From Deltaproteobacteria bacterium (GTDB taxonomy: Bacteria > Desulfobacterota > Desulfobacteria > Desulfobacterales > ETH-SRB1), in the NCBI GenBank assembly GCA_019314185.1, contig JAFCZU010000443.1:1-6651 (forward strand): DNA of 6,651 nt. The letters run 5' to 3'. The first letter of the stretch is position 1; each line of letters starts with the position of its first letter. A program made the position numbers and the translations under genes. Shown in pieces: positions 1-6,437 of the stretch. The notes beneath the pieces were generated by a model, which was not told where the DNA came from, searched no databases, and was given only the letters and a program-made list of their open reading frames with translations.

Positions 1-359
1 ACATGGTCAATCCATACATATTTGTCATAAAACCAACAGCCATTAAAGCGTGATTCTCTGGGGTATTCATGATAAAGGAGGATTGTTGCAATGGAGCCCA
101 AAAAGCACCATGCTTCTCCCAACGTTTCCTCACATTTCCACCCTTCAAATTTGACTTCTTTATGAGAGGCCCATTGATTTCCGTATTGAAAAAAGAACGG
201 GCCCGCCAGCCCTTCCGGGCGAGACTCACAATTTTCCATACCCCAATGCCACTCTTGTTCTTGTGCCCGTGCATATGGCAGATTTCCCAGAAGAAAAAAA
301 AGAAATAATGTGACCATGGAGATTTCAAAAAAACGCTTCACTCCATTTTTTAACCACAT
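1..359 (-). CDS. Exported Trp/Cys-rich protein of unknown function, N-terminal part (runs off left edge)
   Basis: An open frame starts with ATG at 359 and stays open for 119 full codons to the window edge, so the C-terminus is missing. The start is fixed by a GGAGG site at 371-367 with 7 bases of spacing. Residues 1-32 look like a Sec signal peptide: a basic start (MWLKNGVKRFF), a hydrophobic core around 15-27 (MVTLFLFFLLGNL) and a probable cleavage after YARA at residue 32, giving a mature start QEQEWHWG. The mature part is rich in Trp and aromatic residues and has cysteines at 44, 76, 85 and 108, which could form disulfides outside the cytoplasm. I recognise no family. The gene follows the small frame at 372-684 almost directly: that frame's TAA touches this gene's Shine-Dalgarno, so the two are probably co-transcribed. 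Being a coding gene is well supported; its function is unknown. Confidence 0.8.
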   Translation of the reverse strand, partial: MWLKNGVKRFFEISMVTLFLFFLLGNLPYARAQEQEWHWGMENCESRPEGLAGPFFFQYGNQWASHKEVKFEGWKCEETLGEAWCFLGSIATILLYHEYPRESRFNGCWFYDKYVWIDH

Positions 360-366
360 ATCAATA

Positions 367-373
367 CCTCCTT
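367..373 (-). promoter_or_regulatory. Ribosome binding site for the left-edge exported protein
   Basis: The minus strand reads AAGGAGG followed by TATTGAT and then ATG at 359, a full Shine-Dalgarno core with 7-base spacing. It decides the start of the partial gene at 1-359. The site overlaps the TAA stop (374-372) of the preceding small frame, which suggests translational coupling. Confidence 0.75.
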
Positions 374-684
374 ATTTGATTCGTGTGTCATCGATCTTTT
401 TGTCCACGAAAGTCTGTCCAAAAGTGTTTTTTGTAAAAAGGTCTGTGTTTGACTCTTTTACTTTCATCTCAGAACCGCAACTCAGAAGACAATAGGATTC
501 AAGGATGTTGTTGCAGAGTTTCGGGGTCTTCATTCTTGACAGAGAGCCCACATTTGTCAAAAATGAAGACACGAACTTTCACTTTCCCGTTAGAGTATTC
601 CTTGACTTTTGACTCAAGCTGTAGCCTGTACAAAGCAAATGCATTTTCTCGCCTCACCCCCTTTCCATCAATATCCGACCACAC
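372..684 (-). pseudogene. Small protein of unknown function, apparently split by a one-base shift (about 103 aa if repaired)
   Basis: A frame opens at GTG 684, which overlaps the last base of the STN gene's TAG stop (TAGTG), and runs 61 codons to a TGA at 499. A second frame covers the region to a TAA at 372, directly against the next gene's Shine-Dalgarno. The two join if one base is dropped from the G run at 523-526 (CCCC on the coding strand), giving about 103 residues that read smoothly through the join as KNEDPKLCNNILESY. The product is hydrophilic and rich in Lys and Glu, has no signal peptide, and belongs to no family I recognise. A further option is that it is the C-terminal part of the STN protein: one more A in the AAA at 689-687 would fuse the two as EKGKIVWSDIDGKG, 286 residues in all. 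The 61-codon part alone may also be a short gene. Moderate to low certainty. Confidence 0.45.
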
Positions 685-1232
685 TATTTCCCTTTTTCCA
701 TAAACTCCGAAGGATCAAACTCAAATTTAAAGGGTTCTGGACGTGGTGACTTCTCTTTTGCAGCTTCTTTTTTTGCTCTGCTCTCAGACTTTGCCAATTT
801 TTTTTCTTCCTTAATTGTGGACACCGCAGTTCCCTTGCCCTCTGGCAAGAGTACTATCTTGGTGATCTTTCCTTCCTCCTTCTCTGAATTCCATACGTAA
901 GCATAACTGGTCCTTAATTTCTTTATGGCAGCTTCCAAGGAGAGTTTGTCAAAGCGTATGGTAATCTTCTCCTCCTCAGAGATATCAGCAACTACTTCGA
1001 TTTTCATCCTACGACCGATCTCTTCTACAATCTGTTTTAATGAAGCATCCTTTGCAGTTAAAGAGATAAGACTATCTTTTATTGTGAGGACAAAATCAGA
1101 TTTGCTTTCTGCCTGCACTTCGTATTTCTTGTCAGCCTCTCCTCCAAATAGAGAAGCTGGAATGATCAGCAAAAGTAGCAAGAGAATAATAACCCAAAAA
1201 AGCTTTTTCATTCCCTTCTTCGTATTGCACAT
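684..1232 (-). CDS. Exported or membrane-anchored protein with an STN-like (secretin/TonB short N-terminal) domain
   Basis: A protein of 182 residues from the ATG at 1232. An in-frame ATG lies 6 bases upstream (1238, 184 aa), but it sits one base from GGAGG, whereas the 1232 ATG has 7 bases of spacing, so 1232 is preferred. Residues 8-31 (MKKLF, a Leu/Ile run, then PASLFGG) form a signal peptide or membrane anchor; there is no lipobox Cys. Residues about 50-125 fit the STN pattern: SLKQIVEEIGRRMKIEVV, then KITIRFDKLSLEAAIKKL, then a strand ending ITKIVLLPEG. In secretins and TonB-dependent receptors this small fold sits in the periplasm and mediates assembly or signalling. A Lys/Glu/Ala-rich linker (about 140-163) and an acidic aromatic tail (FKFEFDPSEF) follow. 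It lacks a secretin or barrel domain, so it is a stand-alone STN protein. It lies downstream of the giant gene, past a hairpin, and heads a tight cluster running left. The domain call is from pattern memory. Confidence 0.8.
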   Translation of the reverse strand: MCNTKKGMKKLFWVIILLLLLLIIPASLFGGEADKKYEVQAESKSDFVLTIKDSLISLTAKDASLKQIVEEIGRRMKIEVVADISEEEKITIRFDKLSLEAAIKKLRTSYAYVWNSEKEEGKITKIVLLPEGKGTAVSTIKEEKKLAKSESRAKKEAAKEKSPRPEPFKFEFDPSEFMEKGK

Positions 1233-1238
1233 ATCCAT

Positions 1239-1246
1239 ACCTCCCT
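1239..1246 (-). promoter_or_regulatory. Ribosome binding site that decides the STN gene start
   Basis: The minus strand reads AGGGAGGT, then two possible ATGs. The first (1238) is one base after GGAGG; the second (1232) is 7 bases after it, as at the other two starts in the window. The second is therefore the likely initiator. The stretch GGAGGTATGGATATGTG differs at only one base from the initiation region of the gene at 1-359. Confidence 0.7.
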
Positions 1247-1284
1247 AAAATCATTATTCTTACATAGCACTTATTTAAAATTAA

Positions 1285-1318
1285 GATATTGTCGGGTCAT
1301 CGGCGACCCGACAATATC
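1285..1318 (-). terminator. Perfect 14-bp stem-loop after the giant gene, probable terminator or attenuator
   Basis: GATATTGTCGGGTC (1285-1298) is exactly complementary to GACCCGACAATATC (1305-1318), with a 6-base loop. It begins 32 bases after the TAG of the giant gene (1352-1350). On the minus strand the stem is followed by TTAATTTTAAAT, which is T-rich but not a clean T run; on the plus strand the flank is not T-rich. This fits a minus-strand intrinsic terminator, perhaps leaky, or a hairpin protecting the 3' end of the large mRNA. A dispersed palindromic repeat is the alternative. Confidence 0.55.
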
Positions 1319-1349
1319 ACAAACGCAGTCTGCTTCGTCTGTAGGCCCA

Positions 1350-1925
1350 CTACCGTTTAAAACCAAATACATCTGTGAAGAACTGGAAGGGTAGGCGTTT
1401 TTCCAGGCCAATCTTATAATCCACCCTAACACACTCACCAGGTTCCAGCTTAGAGTCAACTAATCCTCCGGTTCTATGGAACGTCAGTTCCGATCCTACT
1501 CCAGGCGGAGTACCGCTGTCCCGATTAAGGAGAGCATTATTACCGGAGAGACGTACTGTCATACTCTTCAGCCCTGAGAGTGTCTTGTCTCCCATGTTGC
1601 AGAAGTCGGCGCTGAAGGAAAATGTTCCTGCTGGACCTCCAGGGACAGGTGTCGGATCGAATGAGAATGTGGACTGATCTGGCGTTCCAGTAAGTTCATT
1701 ATTAACATTGCTAAGAAGAATAGACGTCAGTGGCACCTGAAATGCAGTGGCAGTTAGAATGTTTGGTGCGATAATTTGAGGATCATCAAAGGTACCATTT
1801 CCTATACCATGGAAGAAAAGGAGTTTTGCGTCGAGTGGTCGAGAGGCAACTGGACCGTAAAGTCCTGCGGCCGAAACAATGTCTAAAATTCCATCATAAT
1901 CCGCATCATACGCCTGGAATTTCCC
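1350..1925 (-). CDS. Third fragment of the giant protein: last FG-GAP loop and C-terminal beta domain
   Basis: The in-frame coding part begins near the C run at 1923-1925 and ends with TAG at 1352-1350; a longer open frame reaches to 2012, but its upstream part is out of frame with the gene. It contains the calcium loop DADYDGILDIV (reconstructed residues 1427-1437) and another FG-GAP-like stretch (LLFFHGIGNGTFDDP). After a Pro/Gly-rich hinge comes a beta-rich domain of about 100 residues with the pattern LSGNNALLNRD, GVG, D-x-x-LEPGE, PFQFFTDVFG, ending three residues later. This last part is homologous to the end of the upstream protein at 6438-6650. As a separate gene it would lack a start signal and signal peptide, so it is best read as the tail of the large gene. 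Confidence 0.75.
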   Translation of the reverse strand, partial: GKFQAYDADYDGILDIVSAAGLYGPVASRPLDAKLLFFHGIGNGTFDDPQIIAPNILTATAFQVPLTSILLSNVNNELTGTPDQSTFSFDPTPVPGGPAGTFSFSADFCNMGDKTLSGLKSMTVRLSGNNALLNRDSGTPPGVGSELTFHRTGGLVDSKLEPGECVRVDYKIGLEKRLPFQFFTDVFGFKR

Positions 1926-3725
1926 ATGTCCAGGCTGATCCTGCGCCGGGGTCCCCGTCATCATCCTGACCAACAATGGCATCCACCTTTCCATCATTGT
2001 TGAAGTCTCCAAGGGTCATGTGGGTGGCTGGATGGCAGTCAGTCGTGAAAACATGGACAGGCTGCTGGAACGTACCGTCTCCATTTCCTTTCAACAGATA
2101 GACCTTGGAACTAAGAGCAGCACCACTTGATTGTTCGCTGGCCAACAGATCCGGATAGCCATCGCCATCCACATCGACCACAGTGGTGCTGGTGCCAAGT
2201 GTCCAACCAGTATAGATGCAATTGGGATTAGAGAAGTCAAATGCATTTGCGACCTTTGTGAAGTCGCCAGTGCCATCATTCAGGTACGCGTTCCCTTTGG
2301 CGATCCAGTACTTATTGCTGCCAAAGTCCTGGTTGATGTTCTCCAGAAAATCCATATCCCCATCATTATCGAGATCACCAGCGATCAGGCCATAACCATA
2401 ATCAGGAGCGCGCAGGGGATCATTTCCACGTAACGGATCGAGAAAATAAGCCGCTTTGGGATCAGAATCAAGGGTGGCAAGAAAAGTTTGTTGAAATGCG
2501 GTATGACCTCTGCGTGTAAACAGGTAAAGCCTTGCAGGATTTTCGTTAGTGCAGGCCACAAAATCAAGCACCCCATTACCAGTGAAGTCAGCTATAGTAA
2601 ACTCCCCGTAATTAATCCCCAGATCATCGCCAACAGAGATCTGAGGAGCAAAGGTGCCATCTCTTCGATTCAGGCGAACATCAATCGTATGTTGGTTGTT
2701 TGCTGTTAACAAAAATTCAGGATAAAGACTTGGCATTGTCAGGTTTGGCGATATACTTGCAGCTAAATAACTAATGCCATCCATAAAGTTGCCTAATTGC
2801 GAATTGTCAGTATCGGGATTATGGATGTCAGTCTTGACACTCAGGAACATTGCATTGTTGCTGTTGTCAATTACAGCGGCAGACATCCAATCCACAAAGG
2901 TATCTTGGGTGACTTGTGTCGGTTCAGTCCAGGGTGTATTGGCCGTGAGATTTTTCAACTTTACGAACAAATCTCCATCCATCCCGTCATAGCCGCGCCA
3001 ACTCACCATTGCGATAACTTCTCCAGCGTGTGTGCAAACACTTAAGCAGGGTTCGTCGACCAGCATACTATCACTGAAGACAATTTCAGGATCACTCCAT
3101 GTATGCGCCTCAAGATTACCCGCAGTAAACATAATATGATCTATTTTTGTTGAATCCTCGTTGAGTTGCCGTTCAATCCACACGGCACACACATTATCGT
3201 TACCATCAACTGCTATACGAGGAGAGCGTACACCTCTGTTAGTAAGGATAAGGTGTTCTGGACTCGACCAGTCACTACCCTGCCAAGTTGAGTACATTAC
3301 GTTAATGTCTTCTATGGTATTCAGATCAGCGTCAGCATCGTGAATCCAGAGAGCTACTCCATTGCCCTTGGAATCCATTCCCACTTGCACATCATAATCG
3401 GCAGCTACATTGTTGGTAAGGGCTGAGGGGCTGGCCCACTGTTGTCCGTTCCAATGTGCAACATGAATTTCGAGATCATCCCGGGTGGCAGGGTCATCAT
3501 CTTTGGCGTGCGTCCAGGTTGCGAGTCCTTGACCGTTAGCGCCGAGGGAAATACTAGGCACTCCGTCAGGTGACAAGTCATTGGTAAGGAATTTCGGAGT
3601 TGACCACTGGTTTTGACTGCGATTGAAGTAAAGATAAGCGATTTCATTGGTCGCCAATATTTCTTGAAACTCTGGTGTCGCGCCTTCCGGCAACTTGTTA
3701 CGCGTCCATCTTGTTACGCGTCCAT
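1906..3725 (-). CDS. Middle fragment of the giant protein: BNR-like repeats and FG-GAP/VCBS repeats
   Basis: The true coding part starts in the 16-bp duplication; the open frame extends to an ATG at 3786, but the residues before the duplication are an out-of-frame reading of fragment 1. It ends at a TGA (1908-1906) just after the C-run shift. It carries repeats of about 55 residues with the pattern D-x-x-G-N-x-x-x-x-W (for example VGMDSKGNGVALWIHD and IAVDGNDNVCAVWIER) followed by W-x-x-P, as in BNR/sialidase-like propellers but without visible catalytic residues. Then come FG-GAP/VCBS loops: ADFTGNGVLDFV, GDLDNDGDMDFL, VDVDGDGYPDLL and GDFNNDGKVDAIV. The Asp/Asn spacing fits calcium binding in integrin-alpha-like propellers. 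These folds usually serve adhesion or protein interaction outside the cell. Confidence 0.8.
1923..1925 (-). other. One-base frameshift site in a C run
   Basis: The coding strand reads TGG ACA TGG GAA ATT and then reaches a TGA. Removing one G of the GGG gives TGG ACA TGG AAA TTC CAG, which joins GSAWTW to KFQAYDADYDGILD and restores the FG-GAP pattern downstream. The exact base is ambiguous within the run. Confidence 0.65.
3694..3725. repeat. Exact 16-bp tandem duplication causing a frameshift
   Basis: CTTGTTACGCGTCCAT occurs twice back to back, at 3694-3709 and 3710-3725. Sixteen is not a multiple of three, so the second copy shifts the frame and produces K-M-D-A-stop. With one copy the coding strand reads AMVVWTRNKLPEGATPEF, continuing the second BNR-like repeat without a break. 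Confidence 0.95.
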
Positions 3726-6202
3726 ACAACCATCGCATTACCATTACCATCGAAAGCAACATCTGGATCCATGTCGAAGGCACCATCCTGGGTTAAGGGA
3801 ACTACATTTTGGAATCCAGTTGTATTCCCAAATGCGGCGTAAAGTTCCGGTTGAGAAGCATTCTTTTCTTCAATAGAGTCGTGGACCCACACCATAAGAA
3901 TATTGCCAGATCGGTCAGCCGCCAGTTTAGGGGCGGCGTAAACCTCAGGAAGATTGGTCGTCACCGGTTCACTTTGCTGAAGGGCCAGTCTGGCAGTGAG
4001 GGGTTTGGAATGGCCAAATGCCCATGGTCCCAACGTCCCATCACTTCTATCCCAGACCTTCGGTGTGAAGCATTTCCTATATCCAAAAAAGCGTATGCAA
4101 AATCCTGTACCTACTTCCATCCAATAGTCAATCCAGAATTCACCCCCAACCCCCCAATTTTGTCCACCAGTTAGCGGAACAATAAACCATAAGGGAAGAT
4201 TCGCTTGGCCTCCTACTTCTACATAGATTAAACCCAAAGGAGCACTGGCTCTGGTGCATGCTAAGCCACGGACGTCAGCATTTGGCACGAAACTGGCTCG
4301 CGAGAAGTTCAGGCAATTATCGAATTCCGCGTTAAGATCGAATCGGTACCTCCCTTCTAGATGAACATCCAAGTCAACTGTAATTCCAATGTTCAAGGTT
4401 TTGCTTGCTCCGAAAAACGGTAGGAACGGGCTCTGGTGAAACCATTGCATCTTCGCCTCAGTAAGATTGAACTCATCATCAACATTAAGGATTCCATAAC
4501 TGTTTTCGGTTGGCCGTAATTGGTAATCACTGAGAATCGGGCCACCAAGAAGAGTAAAATCTGCATTTACATCGAACTTTTCAGCCAGGTCTTGATGGGA
4601 GAGGATGCTATGTTCCCACAAAATATTGAAATCAAGACCCGGAGCTATACGACGTCCACCAATGAAAGGAATTGAGTCAGGAATTTCTATACTGCAACCA
4701 TACGAATCGTATCTGTCAAATCTATATATTGCATCAGCAAAAGAAAAAGCATCCCAAGGATTGTGGATGAAGCAAGGCTGCTCGATATGTATGATATTAA
4801 AATAACGTGTAACAGGAGTGGATTGTGCATTGCTGGAATCGTAAGCCACAACTGTCAGCTTATTGGGAGACAGCGCAGATGAGTATGGCAAAGCACCAAG
4901 ATCAAGGTTTGGCCAGCTCCACCCATCCGAAGGATCGGTGTCTTCATAGATCAGGCCATCTAAGTCAAAACGTACCTTCGTTATTACATCATACGGATCT
5001 GGATCAGATACCGTTACTTGAATAGTTGCTGGGGTTTCAAGATAGTCCAGTACTTTTGCAAGATAGTCTCCTATGGGTTGAATTGTTTGATCTTGAAACA
5101 TTGCGATAACACTCTCAACAATTGGTAAAGTGTTGAAAGTGAAAGTATGGATCTCTTTCCGGGAAGAAATGTCGATGACCGATATGGGCTGCGGAATAAC
5201 ACTTCCGATACCCGTCACTATCAAAAATTGCTGATCAAGACTTATTGACATGTCTCCACTACGATTGGAGACTGGAATTGGATTCGTTCCTGGAGCTAGC
5301 CTAGGCGGGGAAGCTGTTAGGTCAACGACCCATACCCTGCTTCCGAAATCATCGTTCACGAAGCCCAAAGTCCCATCCGCTGTGATAGCGCATTGATGAC
5401 TCTGACTAGAACCGGTGGATACTGTCCCCAGAACAGTATCTGTACTCACATCGAATGCGATGACTGATCCATCTGGGTTAACTGCCATACCTACATCACC
5501 ATTATCCGATAAACACACCCCCCGTGGAACGGTGTTGCCTGGGAAAAAAAGAGACGACAGCAGGTCTCCTGTACTTGCGTTGTGGACGTTGAGAGTACCG
5601 ACCTTCCATGGAGTCGCCATATACAGTTTAGTACCGTCCTGCGTGATGGCCATCCTTTCTATACCAGAACGACCACCCTCACTGCGTCCAGCCGGGATAG
5701 TAAATAGAGGCACATCATCCAGTGTACCTGTGACAGAATTATAGTTAATGACATCTATCCTCCTCTCACCCCCGGTTTCATACATTAAAAAGACTCGATC
5801 TCCTTGAGGATTTATCAAAACAGAGACCGGTCCCACTCCTTGTCCAGGGGATGGAGAAGGGTCATATCTGTCAATTGGTATCAATCCTGGAATCTTAAAC
5901 GATTTAATTCCAAAAGAATCCAAGGCTAAGCCTGACATACTACTTGGTGCGCCAATTACGTTATAAAAATAACCGTTGAGGACCTCACCCGTGGCTGTCA
6001 AGTTGCCGCCGGTGTCAATTGTAAGCCTCCGCACCTTGCCCTCCACAGTGACAAGCGGTGCTGTGATGACTAAAACTGAGCTGTCACTAAGGACATCTAC
6101 TGCGGTCACAGTCTCAGCACCGTATGCAAAGCTTGAAAAACCCACAGAAAGTACTAACCAAAGTAAAACTAATATTAAACTCTTATTTAATTGTTCACTC
6201 AT
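3698..6202 (-). CDS. N-terminal fragment of the giant exported protein: signal peptide, YVTN-like propeller, Ig-like domain, novel domain
   Basis: An 834-codon frame from ATG 6202, of which 831 residues belong to the gene and the last three come from the duplicated 16 bp. Residues 1-28 are a Sec signal peptide (hydrophobic SLILVLLWLVLSVGF, cleavage near AYG/AET). Residues about 120-355 have YVTN/NHL-like propeller repeats, such as NPDGSVIAFDVSTDTVLGTV and ITADGTLGFVNDD. Residues 388-470 look like a bacterial Ig-like domain (TIQVTVSDPDPYDVITKVRF ... LTVVAYDSSNAQS). Residues 474-745 are beta-rich with six cysteines (477, 503, 630, 649, 702, 711) and many Trp/Phe; I know no family for this part. 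Residues 757-831 begin the BNR-like repeats. If translated alone it would be an exported protein lacking the calcium-binding and C-terminal parts. Confidence 0.85.
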   Translation of the reverse strand: MSEQLNKSLILVLLWLVLSVGFSSFAYGAETVTAVDVLSDSSVLVITAPLVTVEGKVRRLTIDTGGNLTATGEVLNGYFYNVIGAPSSMSGLALDSFGIKSFKIPGLIPIDRYDPSPSPGQGVGPVSVLINPQGDRVFLMYETGGERRIDVINYNSVTGTLDDVPLFTIPAGRSEGGRSGIERMAITQDGTKLYMATPWKVGTLNVHNASTGDLLSSLFFPGNTVPRGVCLSDNGDVGMAVNPDGSVIAFDVSTDTVLGTVSTGSSQSHQCAITADGTLGFVNDDFGSRVWVVDLTASPPRLAPGTNPIPVSNRSGDMSISLDQQFLIVTGIGSVIPQPISVIDISSRKEIHTFTFNTLPIVESVIAMFQDQTIQPIGDYLAKVLDYLETPATIQVTVSDPDPYDVITKVRFDLDGLIYEDTDPSDGWSWPNLDLGALPYSSALSPNKLTVVAYDSSNAQSTPVTRYFNIIHIEQPCFIHNPWDAFSFADAIYRFDRYDSYGCSIEIPDSIPFIGGRRIAPGLDFNILWEHSILSHQDLAEKFDVNADFTLLGGPILSDYQLRPTENSYGILNVDDEFNLTEAKMQWFHQSPFLPFFGASKTLNIGITVDLDVHLEGRYRFDLNAEFDNCLNFSRASFVPNADVRGLACTRASAPLGLIYVEVGGQANLPLWFIVPLTGGQNWGVGGEFWIDYWMEVGTGFCIRFFGYRKCFTPKVWDRSDGTLGPWAFGHSKPLTARLALQQSEPVTTNLPEVYAAPKLAADRSGNILMVWVHDSIEEKNASQPELYAAFGNTTGFQNVVPLTQDGAFDMDPDVAFDGNGNAMVVWTRNKMDA

Positions 6203-6209
6203 GATTCAT

Positions 6210-6215
6210 CCTCCT
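6210..6215 (-). promoter_or_regulatory. Ribosome binding site of the giant gene
   Basis: The minus strand reads AGGAGG followed by ATGAATC and then ATG at 6202, a strong Shine-Dalgarno with 7-base spacing. The ATG inside the spacer directly abuts AGGAGG and is unlikely to be used. Confidence 0.75.
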
Positions 6216-6325
6216 ATTGGTCTTCAGTGTAAGAGTTTTCCACAATATTTTGTAACTCAATAAATCATCAGTCATCGGTTGTCGTAACATACTGAAATCA
6301 TTAATACCGTTAAATCCAATATAAA

Positions 6326-6331
6326 ATTATA
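6326..6331 (-). promoter_or_regulatory. Possible -10 box upstream of the giant gene
   Basis: A TATAAT hexamer on the minus strand lies in the 235-base AT-rich gap between the right-edge gene and the giant gene, about 125 bases before the ATG at 6202. The best -35-like hexamer, TTGATA at 6359-6354, is 22 bases away, too far for a standard sigma-70 promoter, and no better one is seen at 16-18 bases. If real, it would give a long 5' leader. The rest of this gap shows no terminator or small gene that I can support. Confidence 0.25.
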
Positions 6332-6437
6332 CAAGCTAATCATTGCAGCCACTTATCAATTTATGATTCAAAATTCTGGCAGCAATTCTAATTCTGGTAT
6401 TTTTTTCTTTTACATAGGATTTCTCATCAGTCTTTCT

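Larger units (their letters stand above)
1350..6202 (-). pseudogene. Giant exported multi-propeller surface protein, interrupted by two frameshifts (1611 aa if repaired)
   Basis: Three overlapping open frames form one gene. The span is 4853 bases; removing one copy of the 16-bp duplication (3694-3725) and one base from the C run at 1923-1925 leaves 4836 bases, exactly 1612 codons. Reconstructed order: signal peptide 1-28; YVTN-like propeller about 40-355; Ig-like 388-470; unrecognised Cys/aromatic domain 474-745; seven BNR-like repeats 757-1120; FG-GAP/VCBS repeats with calcium loops about 1150-1490; C-terminal beta domain about 1509-1611. There is no transmembrane segment after the signal peptide and no enzyme motif that I see. 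Such architecture is typical of large extracellular adhesive or scaffold proteins, which is an inference here. The start at 6202 has AGGAGG with 7-base spacing. Whether it is decayed, switched off reversibly, or mis-sequenced cannot be decided from this window. Confidence 0.8.

Noticed and set aside
925..1248. Plus-strand open frame of 107 codons opposite the STN gene
   Set aside because: It lies wholly on the opposite strand of a gene with a clear signal peptide, domain pattern and Shine-Dalgarno; its own product has no recognisable features.
1271..1459. Minus-strand open frame of 62 codons overlapping the end of the giant gene
   Set aside because: It is in another frame than the conserved C-terminal domain and runs through the hairpin at 1285-1318.
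2131..2433. Plus-strand open frame of 100 codons opposite the FG-GAP repeats
   Set aside because: It is an antisense reading of the Asp/Gly-rich calcium loops; the minus-strand frame carries the repeated motifs.
3726..3786. ATG at 3786 as the start of an independent middle gene
   Set aside because: The residues between 3786 and the duplication are an out-of-frame reading of the N-terminal fragment, and the product would lack a signal peptide.
3698..3786. Programmed ribosomal frameshifting to join the first two fragments
   Set aside because: The lesion is an exact 16-bp duplication, not a slippery heptamer with a downstream structure; a ribosomal slip would also leave extra residues inside a repeat.
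5976..6263. Plus-strand open frame of 95 codons across the start of the giant gene
   Set aside because: It is antisense to the signal peptide and first strands of the giant protein, with no supported start signal.
6326..6359. Standard sigma-70 promoter TTGATA/TATAAT
   Set aside because: The spacing is 22 bases, outside the usual 16-18; only the -10-like hexamer was kept, at low confidence.
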